A DNA stretch of 64,000 bases from Pseudomonas sp. LD120 (GCF_009861525.1 NZ_WVHL01000001.1:589712-653711), one strand, 5' to 3'. Counted from the stretch's first letter, positions 27,180-36,025 are shown. Numbers and translations: made by a program. Notes: a model not told the origin generated them from the sequence alone.

Positions 27180-28559
27180 GTGACTGCACTGACTCCCCTG
27201 CAACGACTGTGGTTGACCGAAACCGTGCGCCTGCGCGAGGAACACGCCGGGCCACTGGACGACCAGGAAGCCAACCGCCTGGCCCGCAACCAGGACGGCG
27301 ACCTGGCGAGCCGCATCCAGACCCGTGCCCTGTGGCTGGCCCAGCGCGACGGCCTGCACAGCGCTTTGCTGCACTGGCTGCAAGGCGCACGCCTGGCCTT
27401 GCTGATGTTGGCGGTATTGGCGGTCCTCAGCGGTGCCGGCCTGGCCTTCAGCGCCCTGGGCAACACCCAGCAACCGGTCAACGTGTTCTGGGCCCTGGGC
27501 AGCCTGCTGGGTCTGAACCTGATCCTGCTGCTGAGCTGGCTGATCGGCCTGCTGTTCGCCGGCGAACACAGCGCCAGCCTGGGCCGGCTGTGGCTGTGGC
27601 TGAGTGAAAAATTCTCCCGAGACGCCAAAGCCGCGCAGTTGCCACCCGCCCTGCTGCTGTTGCTGCAGCGGCGCAAGCTCAATCGCTGGGCCCTGGGCAC
27701 CCTGGTCAACGGCCTGTGGTGCCTGGCCCTGTTCAGCGCCGTGGTCATGCTGCTGTTGCTGCTGAGCACCCACCGCTACAGCTTTGTCTGGGAAAGCACC
27801 CTACTGGGCGCCGATGCCTTCGTCGCCATTACCAACGCCCTCAGTGCCATGCCCCGAAGCCTGGGCTTCGGCGCGCCGAGCGTGGCGACCATCCAGGCCA
27901 GCACTCGGGACGTCTACAACACCGAGCTGGTCCGCCAATCCTGGGCCATCTGGCTGGTGGTGCTGGTGATGATCTACGGCGTGCTGCCGCGCCTGCTGCT
28001 GATGCTGTTCTGCCGCTGGCGCTGGAAACACGGACAGGCCCGCCTGCAACTGGACCTCAAGTTGCCGGGCTACAGCCAGTTGCGTGAACGCCTGATGCCC
28101 AGCAGCGAACGCCTTGGGGTCAACGATGCGGCACCCGAGCAGTTGCACCGCGTCGAAGGAGGCGTCAGCGCCCTGGACAGCAGCGGCGCACTGTTGGTGG
28201 CCATCGAACTCGACCACCAACGGCCCTGGCCGCCAGCCTTGCCGGACAGCATCAAGGACGCCGGCATCCTCGACAGCCGCGAGTCGCGTAACCGCCTGCT
28301 GGAGCAGATAAGCCGCTTCCCCCCGGCGCGCCTGGTGATTGCCTGTGACCCACGGCGCTCGCCGGATCGTGGCAGCCTCGGGCTGATCGCCGAGTTGGCC
28401 CGCAACGCCACGGCCACCCGAGTCTGGCTGCTGCAAGCGCCGCCCGGTCAGGCCCTGGACGCGGCTCGCCTGGGCGACTGGCACACCGCCCTGCAGCAGC
28501 TGGAGCTGCCGTTCGCCGACTGCGCGCCCCTCACCTGGTTGGAGACCGGCCATGACTGA
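27180..28559 (+). CDS. DUF2868 inner-membrane protein
   Basis: 459 aa from a GTG start. There are four predicted membrane helices at ~71-93, ~102-126, ~171-196 and ~255-278, with a ~100-residue loop between the last two pairs and a ~180-residue soluble C-terminus. No enzymatic motif was recognised. Its stop lies inside the next gene (8-bp overlap), so membrane protein and GTPase are translationally coupled and probably work together. Such DUF2868/DUF3482 pairs recur beside folA in Pseudomonas. Function unknown. Confidence 0.85.
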   Translation: MTALTPLQRLWLTETVRLREEHAGPLDDQEANRLARNQDGDLASRIQTRALWLAQRDGLHSALLHWLQGARLALLMLAVLAVLSGAGLAFSALGNTQQPVNVFWALGSLLGLNLILLLSWLIGLLFAGEHSASLGRLWLWLSEKFSRDAKAAQLPPALLLLLQRRKLNRWALGTLVNGLWCLALFSAVVMLLLLLSTHRYSFVWESTLLGADAFVAITNALSAMPRSLGFGAPSVATIQASTRDVYNTELVRQSWAIWLVVLVMIYGVLPRLLLMLFCRWRWKHGQARLQLDLKLPGYSQLRERLMPSSERLGVNDAAPEQLHRVEGGVSALDSSGALLVAIELDHQRPWPPALPDSIKDAGILDSRESRNRLLEQISRFPPARLVIACDPRRSPDRGSLGLIAELARNATATRVWLLQAPPGQALDAARLGDWHTALQQLELPFADCAPLTWLETGHD

Positions 28560-29931
28560 CGCCCGCAATCCACCGCTGAAACTGGCGGTGGTCGGCCACA
28601 CCAACGTCGGCAAGACCTCGCTGCTGCGCACCCTGACCCGGGACGTGGGTTTTGGTGAAGTCTCCCATCGCCCCAGCACCACCCGGCATGTGGAAGGCGC
28701 CCGCCTGTCGGTGGATGGCCAGCCCCTGCTGGAGCTCTACGACACCCCGGGCCTGGAAGACGCCATCGCCCTGCTGGACTACCTGGAGCGCCTGGAACGC
28801 CCGGGCGAACGCCTGGACGGCCCGGCCCGGGTGGCACGCTTTCTCGACGCCAGCGAGGCTCGGCAACGCTTCGAACAGGAAGCCAAGGTCCTGCGCCAGC
28901 TACTGGCCTCGGACGCCGGCCTGTATGTGATCGACGCCCGGGAACCGGTGCTGGCCAAGTACCGCGATGAGCTGGAAGTACTGAGCGGCTGCGGCAAGCC
29001 ACTGTTGCCAGTACTGAACTTCGTCAGCAGCGCCGAGCAGCGCGAAGGCGACTGGCGCGAAGCCCTGGCCCGCCTGGGGCTGCACGCCCTGGTGCGGTTC
29101 GACAGCGTGGCGCCGCCGGAAGACGGCGAACGACGCCTGTATGAAAGCCTGGCCCTGCTGCTGGAGCATGCACGCCCGGCCCTGCAGCGGCTGATCGACG
29201 ACCAACAGGCACAACGCCTGGTGCGCCAGCAAAGTGCGGCACGCCTGATTGCAGAACTGCTGGTGGATTGCGCCGCCTGCCGCCGCAGCGTGGCCAGCGA
29301 CACCCAGTTGGAACAACGCGCCATCGGCGAATTGCGCCAAGCCATTCGCCAGCGCGAGCAACGCTGTGTCGAAGCGCTGCTCAAGCTCTACGCTTTCCGT
29401 CCCCAGGACGCTTCAGCCAGCGACCTGCCGTTGCTGGACGGCCGTTGGGGCAATGACCTGTTCAACCCGGAAACCCTCAAACAACTGGGGGTGCGCGTCG
29501 GCGGCGGCATCGCCGCGGGCGCGGCGGCCGGTGCCGGGGTCGACCTGCTGGTGGGCGGCCTGACCCTGGGAGCCGCGGCGCTGGCGGGGGCGATTGCCGG
29601 GGGCGCGTTGCAGACCGCCCGCAGTTATGGCAATCGCTTGCTGGGCAAGCTCAAGGGCCAGCGCGAGCTGACCGTGGACGACAGCGTACTGCGCCTGCTG
29701 GCCCTGCGTCAGCGCCAGTTGGTCCAGGCACTGAACCTGCGCGGGCATGCAGCGATGGACAGCATCCGCCTGGCCACTCCGGAGGACAAAAGCTGGCGTG
29801 AGGGCAAGCTGCCGGAAGCCTTGAACAAGGCCCGGGCGCATCCGCAGTGGTCATCGCTCAATCCGCAGAAACGCCTGAGCCAGGCCGAGCGCCAAGAGCA
29901 GATCGAAGCCTTGGCTCAACATCTGCTGTAG
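28552..29931 (+). CDS. DUF3482 GTPase
   Basis: 459 aa. The N-terminal G domain has the P-loop GHTNVGKTS (residues 15-23), switch-I threonines in PSTTRHVEG, and G3 as DTPG (64-67). The usual G4 NKxD is not seen; the strand reads LLPVLNFVSS, so guanine specificity is atypical. A Gly/Ala-rich hydrophobic hairpin (~313-353, GGGIAAGAAAGAG) may insert in a membrane, as in the Era-like/YcjX-type stress GTPases. It is coupled to the DUF2868 membrane protein. Its TAG stop lies within a palindromic repeat. Role unknown. Confidence 0.85.
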   Translation: MTDARNPPLKLAVVGHTNVGKTSLLRTLTRDVGFGEVSHRPSTTRHVEGARLSVDGQPLLELYDTPGLEDAIALLDYLERLERPGERLDGPARVARFLDASEARQRFEQEAKVLRQLLASDAGLYVIDAREPVLAKYRDELEVLSGCGKPLLPVLNFVSSAEQREGDWREALARLGLHALVRFDSVAPPEDGERRLYESLALLLEHARPALQRLIDDQQAQRLVRQQSAARLIAELLVDCAACRRSVASDTQLEQRAIGELRQAIRQREQRCVEALLKLYAFRPQDASASDLPLLDGRWGNDLFNPETLKQLGVRVGGGIAAGAAAGAGVDLLVGGLTLGAAALAGAIAGGALQTARSYGNRLLGKLKGQRELTVDDSVLRLLALRQRQLVQALNLRGHAAMDSIRLATPEDKSWREGKLPEALNKARAHPQWSSLNPQKRLSQAERQEQIEALAQHLL

Positions 29932-30034
29932 CCGCTGCCGAGCCCGCGAGGTTGCGCCAAGGTCCGCAGGACCTTCAACAATCCCAAGAGCGGCGCCTCC
30001 TGCGCAGCCGTTCGCAGCCTGCGACAGCGGCCAC
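29927..30034. repeat. Long palindromic repeat, TGTAGCCGCTGCC family, copy 2
   Basis: It starts TGTAGCCGCTGCC at 29927 and ends CGACAGCGGCCACA at 30034, with internal pairing (GCCGTTCGCAGCCTGCG). The TAG of the DUF3482 gene (29929-29931) is the TAG in the repeat's first bases, so the repeat supplies the stop codon. Confidence 0.7.
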
Positions 30035-30062
30035 AAAAAACACCTCTGCCGCTGCCCAGCCT

Positions 30063-30098
30063 GCGAGGTTGCGAGGTTGCGAGGTTGCGAGGTTGCGA
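30063..30098. repeat. 8-bp tandem repeat, 4.5 copies
   Basis: GCGAGGTT is repeated at 30063, 30071, 30079 and 30087, followed by GCGA. The unit also occurs in the neighbouring palindromic repeat (CGCGAGGTTGCGCC at 29945-29958), so the array probably arose by slippage within a further partial copy. It sits just past the 3' end of the phosphonate operon. Confidence 0.8.
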
Positions 30099-30117
30099 CC
30101 AGCAGCGTCGACCACGA

Positions 30118-30666
30118 TCAGAGCAACGCCAAGGCCTTGTCCTTGAGCACCTGCAAATCCATCACCGGCACCCACAGGTCCTTGGCCTGCTCATCCCAAT
30201 GGCGCATGCGCAAACTCACCGCACACAGAGGGTCGAGCTCGAAGGCCGCCGCCTCTGCCGCGTCCATCGCCCCGCCCTGGTACTCCAGGGTGCGGCGGCT
30301 GGCTTCGCTCAGGCGCTGGTAATAGCCCGGTTCCTTGTAGGTCAGGTAGCGCTTGGCCTGGACGTGGTATTCCACCAGCCGCGCCAGACGCTCGCTGAAG
30401 CCCGCCCGACGCAGATAGTCGGCCCCCAGGCGCTCATGGCTGATCACACCAAAACCGCTCATGTTCTCGGCATCCTGCTGGCAAATGTGCCCGATATCGT
30501 GAAAGAACGCCGCCAGCACCACTTCGTCGTCATAACCTTCGGCCAGGGCCAACTGCGCCGCCTGGGACATATGCTCGATCTGCGACACCGGCTCGCCGAT
30601 GTAATCACTGTCGCCAAAGCGCTCGTAAAGACCAAACACCTCGTCAATCACCCGCTGCCGACTCAT
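30118..30666 (-). CDS. PhnZ/TmpB-like HD-domain oxygenase (phosphonate degradation)
   Basis: 182 aa from the ATG that overlaps the preceding stop (TGATG). The HD diiron ligands are in order: QIEHM, FFHDIGH, ISHERLG and EYHVQAK, plus a late Asp. Ahead of them is YIGEPVSQ. The Tyr, Glu and His spacing (Y-x2-E, then 7 residues to His, then 24 to the HD pair) equals that of PhnZ, where the Tyr/Glu pair gates the mixed-valent iron site. Such enzymes cleave the C-P bond of 1-hydroxyphosphonates oxidatively. It is the last gene of a phosphonate operon. No PhnY-type hydroxylase is seen nearby, so the substrate is open. Confidence 0.83.
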   Translation of the reverse strand: MSRQRVIDEVFGLYERFGDSDYIGEPVSQIEHMSQAAQLALAEGYDDEVVLAAFFHDIGHICQQDAENMSGFGVISHERLGADYLRRAGFSERLARLVEYHVQAKRYLTYKEPGYYQRLSEASRRTLEYQGGAMDAAEAAAFELDPLCAVSLRMRHWDEQAKDLWVPVMDLQVLKDKALALL

Positions 30667-31799
30667 CACGCTTCCTCCAACACTCGGGCGATGTTGCCTT
30701 CAGCCAGCGCCGGGCCAACGCTCATGCCCACGCCGGTGTGCATCAGCGCGGCATGAACCCCGGGCGCGGCTTCCAGGAAGGAGAACGGCCCCGGTCCGCG
30801 AGCGCCATACACCCCCTGCCAGCGCTCCACCACCTGGACCTTGCAGCCCAGGGTCTGTTCGGCCAGCTCGATCAGCCAGTTATCCACCTGCTCCCCATTG
30901 AACGGCGACGGATCACTGCCGTAGTCGTGGGAATCGCCGATGATCAGCTCGCCGTAGGGGGTCGGGCTAATCAACAGGTGAATACCATGCTCATCCAAGT
31001 GCGGCGCCTCGCGCAGGATCTGCGCTCGCACCGCCGCCGCTTGTGGCAGGTCGGCGAAGGCGCCGTAGTGCACACAGCTCAGCCCGGTGAGCAAGGCATG
31101 TTGCAAGTTGAGGTTGACCTGGGGCCGGGCACGGAGCATCTGCAGGCGGCAGATCTGTGGCTGCAGGGTAGCGATCTGCTCGGCCAGCAGGGTCTGATAG
31201 TCGTGTCCCGAACACAGCACGATCTGCGGCGCACGAAAGCTGCCGGCGGTGCTGTGCAACTGGCCCGGCTGGATATCCCGGACCAGGGTCGAAAAGTGGA
31301 ACTGCACCCCCAGGTCGTGGCGCAGGTAGTCGATCAGCAGCGGCAACGCCTCGCGGGAATACACCTGCTGGTCGTCCAGGCCGTGCAAGGCCGCTCGATG
31401 ATGGCGGAACTGACCGCCATACAGGTCGTTCAGGGCCGCGCCCCGGAGCAGTTCGACGCGGTAGCCGTGCTCCCGCGCGCGCCCGGCGCAGAAGGCTTCC
31501 AGCAACTGCTCCTCGGCTTCGCTGCGGGCGAACAGGTAGGAACCGTTGCGCTTGAGTGGCAGGCCCGCCAGCTGTTGCCAGTCGGCCCAAATATCCCGGC
31601 TGGCCCGGGCCAGTTCCAGCATGATGCCCGGCGGTTGACCGGTGACCAGGGCCTGGCCGAAGTTGCGCACCGAGGCGCCCAGGGGCGTGGCGCTGCGCTC
31701 GAATACTCGTACCCGCAAACCGCGCTTGGCAGCGGCGTAGGCGTGGGACAGGCCGAGAATGCCGGCGCCGACGATCAGCAGATCGCTGTGATGGGTCAT
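30666..31799 (-). CDS. FAD-dependent oxidoreductase of phosphonate operons
   Basis: 377 aa, read from the ATG at 31799 (MTHHSDLLIVGAGILG); an ATG two codons earlier at 31805 is too close to the GAGA ribosome site. A DAO-type FAD fold has GAGILGLSHAYAAAKRG at the N-terminus, RNFGQALVTGQPPG after it, and a C-terminal GVYGARGPGPF and HTGVGMSVGPALAEGN flavin-binding end. It matches the family found in aminoethylphosphonate clusters that is thought to oxidise (N-methyl-)AEP to phosphonoacetaldehyde. Its stop overlaps the HD oxygenase start by one base. Confidence 0.82.
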   Translation of the reverse strand: MTHHSDLLIVGAGILGLSHAYAAAKRGLRVRVFERSATPLGASVRNFGQALVTGQPPGIMLELARASRDIWADWQQLAGLPLKRNGSYLFARSEAEEQLLEAFCAGRAREHGYRVELLRGAALNDLYGGQFRHHRAALHGLDDQQVYSREALPLLIDYLRHDLGVQFHFSTLVRDIQPGQLHSTAGSFRAPQIVLCSGHDYQTLLAEQIATLQPQICRLQMLRARPQVNLNLQHALLTGLSCVHYGAFADLPQAAAVRAQILREAPHLDEHGIHLLISPTPYGELIIGDSHDYGSDPSPFNGEQVDNWLIELAEQTLGCKVQVVERWQGVYGARGPGPFSFLEAAPGVHAALMHTGVGMSVGPALAEGNIARVLEEA

Positions 31800-31816
31800 G
31801 TTCATGTCTCGTTGTT

Positions 31817-31930
31817 TGTGGCGCGGAAGCAAGCTCGCGCTGGAGTGCACAGCACTCCCAGGCAGATGCACCGCATTGTCGGGGCTCAGGGCCGCTTCGC
31901 AGCCCAGCGGGAGCAAGCTCCCTCGCCACA
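31817..31930. repeat. REPIN inside the phosphonate operon
   Basis: TGTGGCGCGGAAGCAAGCTC (from 31817) is mirrored by GAGCAAGCTCCCTCGCCACA ending at 31930, with a 60-bp middle. It fills the 147-bp gap between the binding-protein gene and the oxidoreductase gene. It could lower downstream expression or stabilise the transporter part of the message. Confidence 0.75.
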
Positions 31931-31946
31931 GCAGTACCGATCGTTG

Positions 31947-32969
31947 CTACTTGGCAACCTTTTCCGACTTGCCGTCATAGCGCTTGCGCCATTCGGCGAG
32001 GATCTGGTCGCGGTGCTTCGAGGCCCAGGCGAAGTCGTTCTTGATCAGGCACTGCTCGTAGTCCGCCGGCAGTTCGGTCTGCGGCTTGGCAATACCCGGC
32101 TGGGCCAGCACGGCGAAGTTTTCCTTGTACAGTTCCATGGCCGCCGGGCTGGCGGAGAAGTCGGCGAGTTTCTTCGCCGCGTCTTCATGCGGTGTTCCTT
32201 TGATCAGTGCCGTGGCTTCGATTTCCCAGCCCAGGCCTTCCTTGGGCAGCACGATGTCCAGCGGCGCGCCCTGGCGCTTGAGCTGCACGGCCGGGTATTC
32301 GAAGGAGATGCCGATGGGGAATTCGCCGGCGGCGGCCAGCTTGCACGGCTTGGAGCCGGAATGGACGTACTGGCCGATGTTCTGGTGCAGGTCATCCATG
32401 TACTGCCAGCCCTGCTTCTCGCCGAAGGTCTGCAACCAGGCGCTGACATCCAGGAAGCCGGTGCCCGAGGACGCCGGGTTGGGCATGACGATCTTGCCCT
32501 TGTACTCGGGCTTGGTCAGGTCCTGCCAGCTCACCGGCTTGGTCAGGCCCTGCTTCTCGGCCTCCACGGTGTTGAAGCAGATGGTCGCGGCCCACACGTC
32601 CATGCCGACCCAGGCTGGCGGGTTGGCGGCGTCGCGATAGTTCGGGCCGATCTTGCCCAGGTCCTTGGGCGCGTAGCTTTGCAGCATGCCCTGCTGGTCG
32701 AGGATCGCCAGGCTGGACGCCGCCAGGCCCCAGACCGCGTCCGCTTGCGGCCGGGCTTTTTCCGCCAGCAGCTTGGCGGTGATGATCCCGGTGGAATCAC
32801 GCACCCACTTGATCTCCACGTCCGGGTTGGCCTTTTCGAAGGCTTGCTTGTAGGACTTCAATTGCTCGGCTTCAAGGGCCGTGTAGACCGTCAGCTCGGT
32901 TTTCGCAGCAAAAGCGTTCAGGCTGACAGCAGAGAGGACAGCAGCGGCAAGAGCCAGGGGCTTGAACAT
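31947..32969 (-). CDS. phnS: 2-aminoethylphosphonate ABC transporter substrate-binding protein
   Basis: 340 aa from the ATG at 32969 (AAGGAA upstream). A signal peptide (residues 1-21, LSLNAFA-AK type) exports it to the periplasm. The mature start LTVYTALEAEQLKSYKQAFEK and KWVRDSTGIITAKLLAEKA belong to the iron/thiamine-like binding-protein family used for aminoethylphosphonate (PhnS2 subfamily). It follows the permease gene by 48 bp and precedes a REPIN. High binding-protein demand fits a stabilising 3' repeat. Confidence 0.85.
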   Translation of the reverse strand: MFKPLALAAAVLSAVSLNAFAAKTELTVYTALEAEQLKSYKQAFEKANPDVEIKWVRDSTGIITAKLLAEKARPQADAVWGLAASSLAILDQQGMLQSYAPKDLGKIGPNYRDAANPPAWVGMDVWAATICFNTVEAEKQGLTKPVSWQDLTKPEYKGKIVMPNPASSGTGFLDVSAWLQTFGEKQGWQYMDDLHQNIGQYVHSGSKPCKLAAAGEFPIGISFEYPAVQLKRQGAPLDIVLPKEGLGWEIEATALIKGTPHEDAAKKLADFSASPAAMELYKENFAVLAQPGIAKPQTELPADYEQCLIKNDFAWASKHRDQILAEWRKRYDGKSEKVAK

Positions 32970-33017
32970 GGTGCGGTTCCTTAATGAGTGCAAATCAGAG
33001 GGTGAGTGAACACAGGA

Positions 33018-34742
33018 TCAATGACCGGGAGTCGTCTGCCGCCACGCCTGGGAGCGGCGCAGCAAGCCTCGCGAGGCCCAAGCCAACAACAGCGAGACGC
33101 CAGCCGAGGTGAACAGGATCAGGGTCGACATCGCCGCGGCGCCGCCGACGTTGCCGGCGTCGTCCATGTTCAGCACGGCGACGGCGGCGAGGATGGTGTC
33201 CGGGCTGTAGAGGAAGATCGCCGCCGACACCGTGGTCATGGCCGAGACGAACAGATAGCGCACGATGTCCAGCAGTGCCGGCAGGCAGATCGGCACGGTG
33301 ACCCGCAGGAAGTGCCGGTACAGCGGCGCCTTGAGCGACAGCGCGGCGGCCTCGAACTCGGCATCCAACTGGCGCAGGGCGGTGGTGGCAGTCATCTGCG
33401 CGGTGGTCAGGTAGTGAGCGATGGTGCACACCACCAGCAGGGCCATGCTGCCGTAGAACACATGCAGCGGATTGCCATTGAGGTTGAAAAAGAACACATA
33501 GCCCAGCCCCAGCACCAAGCCGGGCACCGCCATGGGCACGAAGCTGAGCATGCGCAGCGCCAGGTTCAGGCCGCGCTGGCCGCTGGTTTTCTCCATCAGA
33601 TAGGCTCCGGTGAAGATCAGCACGCTGCCGATCAGCGCGGTGTACAGGGCCAGGGTCACGCTGTTGCGATAGGCCAGCCAACCACCGCCGGCCGTGTCGT
33701 TGAACTGGTAATGATTCAGGGACAGCGACAGGTTGTAAGGCCAGAACTTCACCAGCGACGAATACACCGCCATGCCGAACACCAGCAGCAAGGTCGCGCA
33801 GATCAGCAACACGATGACCAGGTAGCAACCATCGCGCAGTTGCGACGGTGCCGGCGTGAATACCTGGGCGCGGCCGCTCATGGCGTCGCCATGCCGCCGA
33901 CGTAGCCAGGCATCGACGCCAAAGCTCAACAGCGCCGGCAACAGCAACACCATGCCGATCAAGGCGCCACGCCCGAACTGTTGCTGGCCCACCACCGCCT
34001 TGTAGGCCTCCAGCGCCAGCACCTGATAGTCACCGCCCACCACCACTGGCACGCCGAAGTCGGTGATGGTCAGGGTGAACACCAGGCAGAACGCAGCGAA
34101 CACCGCTTGCCGGGTGGCCGGCCAGGTGATGCTGCGAAAGGCCTTGGCAGGGCTGGCCCCCATGCTCGACGCCGCGTCGAACAAGCGTGCATCTGCCAGG
34201 GACAGGGCCGAAAGCAGGATCATCAAGGCATGGGGAAAGGTGTAGATGACTTCACCCAGGACGATGCCCCAGAAGCCGTAGATGTTGTCGGCGAACAGAC
34301 CGCGCAGCAGGCCCTGATTGCCAAACAGATAGACCAGGGCAATGCCCGGCAGCATCGACGGTGCCATCAACGGCAACAGCGACAGGCCGCGCCACAGCCC
34401 CTTGGCGGGAATCAAGGTGCGTTGCAGGGCGTAGGCAAACAGGTAGGCCAGGGGCACCACGATGGCGGCGACGCTGAGGGAAACTTTCAGGCTGTTGCCC
34501 AGCAACCAGTGGAAGTTGGCGCTGCTCACCAGCTCTCGGGCCGCCAGCCAGCCACCGCCCTGCCCTGCCTCGGCGCTGAAACCGCGCCAGAAGATCGCCA
34601 GCAGCGGCAACAGCACCGCGACACCCAGCAGGACCAGAAGCAGAACCTTGCCGCCGACGACAAAGATACGATCGCCGATTTCGGCACGGGAGGCCTGGCG
34701 CGCCTGCTTTGCAGGTAGCGGCAGGGACATTGGCGCAGTCAT
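33018..34742 (-). CDS. phnU: 2-aminoethylphosphonate ABC transporter permease, two-domain
   Basis: 574 aa from the ATG at 34742, one base after the ATPase stop. It holds two BPD_transp_1 permease units in one chain, roughly residues 60-290 and 330-560. Each has the EAA-type cytoplasmic loop (RLFDAASSMGASPAKAF in the first; EFEAAALSLKAPLYRHF in the second). This fused layout is typical of the PhnU2 and iron-type importers and replaces two separate permease genes. It works with the ATPase and binding protein on either side. Confidence 0.87.
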   Translation of the reverse strand: MTAPMSLPLPAKQARQASRAEIGDRIFVVGGKVLLLVLLGVAVLLPLLAIFWRGFSAEAGQGGGWLAARELVSSANFHWLLGNSLKVSLSVAAIVVPLAYLFAYALQRTLIPAKGLWRGLSLLPLMAPSMLPGIALVYLFGNQGLLRGLFADNIYGFWGIVLGEVIYTFPHALMILLSALSLADARLFDAASSMGASPAKAFRSITWPATRQAVFAAFCLVFTLTITDFGVPVVVGGDYQVLALEAYKAVVGQQQFGRGALIGMVLLLPALLSFGVDAWLRRRHGDAMSGRAQVFTPAPSQLRDGCYLVIVLLICATLLLVFGMAVYSSLVKFWPYNLSLSLNHYQFNDTAGGGWLAYRNSVTLALYTALIGSVLIFTGAYLMEKTSGQRGLNLALRMLSFVPMAVPGLVLGLGYVFFFNLNGNPLHVFYGSMALLVVCTIAHYLTTAQMTATTALRQLDAEFEAAALSLKAPLYRHFLRVTVPICLPALLDIVRYLFVSAMTTVSAAIFLYSPDTILAAVAVLNMDDAGNVGGAAAMSTLILFTSAGVSLLLAWASRGLLRRSQAWRQTTPGH

Positions 34743-34743
34743 C

Positions 34744-35820
34744 TTAGGTAAACACCTGGAGGCTGCGCGGCGGCAAGGCCACCCAGATGTCCTGGGCGCC
34801 CAGGCGCGGCATGGCTTCCGGGGCCAGCTCCGCCAGCAGCGCATGCCCCGGCAACTGATTGAGCTCGAAGCTCATGCGACAGCGATTGCCAAGGAACGTA
34901 ATCTCGCGGACCTTGGCCGGGAACAAGTTTTCCTCATGCACCGGCGGGTTCACGCTGATGGCTTCCGGACGACAGAACAGGCGGCCCGAAGCGGCCTTGG
35001 ACGAATCGTCGGCCAGGCGCACACTCATCCCGCCGACCTGGGCGTGGCTGTCGCTGTTGCGACTAAAAGGCAGCCAGTTGCCCTGACCGACGAACTCGGC
35101 GACGAAAGGCGTGGCCGGACGGTCGTAGATCTCCTGGGGCGTGGCGTACTGCTCGACCTTGCCGTTGTTCATCACGGCAATGCGGTCGGCCATCAGCATG
35201 GCCTCGTCCTGGTTATGGGTGACCATCAGGGTGGTGATCCCCAGGCGCCGCTGCAGTTGGCGCAGCTCGGTGCACAGGTGCTCGCGGACCCGAGCGTCCA
35301 GGGCCGACATCGGTTCATCCAGCAACAACAGCGACGGCGCCGGTGCCAGGGCGCGGGCCAGGGCTACGCGCTGCTGCTGGCCGCCGGACAACTGGCCGGG
35401 GTATTTCTTCTCGCTGCCGGTCAGGCCCACCAGTTCCAGCATCTGCGCCACACGCTTGCGCGCTTCCTCGCGACCGCTGCCGGCCAGTCCGTAGGCAATG
35501 TTGGCTTCCACCGTCAGATTGGGAAACAGCGCGTAGGACTGGAACAAAATCCCGTAGTCCCGGGCCTGGGGCGCCAGCAGCGAGACGTCCCGTTCCCCCA
35601 GGTACAACTCGCCGCGGTCCTGGCGCTCCAGGCCGGCAATGCAGCGCAGCAAAGTGGTCTTGCCGCAGCCGGACGGCCCCAGCAGGCACACCAGCTCGCC
35701 AGCGGCGACCTCGAGCGAGACGTTATCCAGCGCAGTGAAAGCGCCGAAGCGCTTCTGCACGCCGCGCACTTTCATCGGTGCGCCGGGGTTGCTCAGGGCA
35801 GTTGCGGTTGCAGGGTTCAT
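34744..35820 (-). CDS. phnT: 2-aminoethylphosphonate ABC transporter ATP-binding protein
   Basis: 358 aa. Walker A GPSGCGKTT, Q-loop FQSYALFPN, signature LSGGQQQRVALARAL, Walker B LLLLDEPMSALD and switch His in VTHNQDEA are all intact. A ~120-residue TOBE-type regulatory tail follows. It is the first gene of the phosphonate operon. An imperfectly spaced inverted repeat (TCGGTC/GACCGA) lies 49 bp upstream of its start. The PhnT2 assignment comes from the operon context with the AEP-type binding protein and permease. Confidence 0.88.
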   Translation of the reverse strand: MNPATATALSNPGAPMKVRGVQKRFGAFTALDNVSLEVAAGELVCLLGPSGCGKTTLLRCIAGLERQDRGELYLGERDVSLLAPQARDYGILFQSYALFPNLTVEANIAYGLAGSGREEARKRVAQMLELVGLTGSEKKYPGQLSGGQQQRVALARALAPAPSLLLLDEPMSALDARVREHLCTELRQLQRRLGITTLMVTHNQDEAMLMADRIAVMNNGKVEQYATPQEIYDRPATPFVAEFVGQGNWLPFSRNSDSHAQVGGMSVRLADDSSKAASGRLFCRPEAISVNPPVHEENLFPAKVREITFLGNRCRMSFELNQLPGHALLAELAPEAMPRLGAQDIWVALPPRSLQVFT

Positions 35821-35868
35821 GGACAGGCCTCATCAAGCAGATGGGGCAAATCCTAGAGTTGTAATGCG

Positions 35869-35901
35869 TCGGTCATATGGCAGTAAGGCAAAAACGACCG
35901 A
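35869..35901. promoter_or_regulatory. Inverted repeat upstream of the phosphonate operon
   Basis: TCGGTC (35869-35874) and GACCGA (35896-35901) flank a 21-bp AT-richer spacer, 49-81 bp before the phnT start. The position and spacing suit a LysR-type binding region, and the phosphonate-type LysR gene is the next one upstream. No promoter hexamers are clear. Confidence 0.45.
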
Positions 35902-35960
35902 TAGTGGTATTCAGGGATTTGGGTTCAAACGGCAAGTCAGGGGCTGCCTGATCTGCTGCA

Positions 35961-36025
35961 TTCGCCTGCTCGCTCCCGCAGGGGGAGTGCATTTCAATGT
36001 AGGAGCAGGCTTGCTGGCGAAGGCA
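35961..36025. repeat. REP sequence with a degenerate partner
   Basis: TGTAGGAGCAGGCTTGCTGG (from 35998) is a standard REP; TTCGCCTGCTCGCTCCCGCA at 35961 is its decayed inverted partner. It lies directly after the LysR gene's 3' end, before the phosphonate promoter. Confidence 0.7.

Noticed and set aside
30738..32984. A 748-codon plus-strand frame opposite the FAD oxidoreductase and phnS
   Set aside because: It runs through the REPIN and is antisense to two well-supported genes; composition is typical of a mirrored frame.
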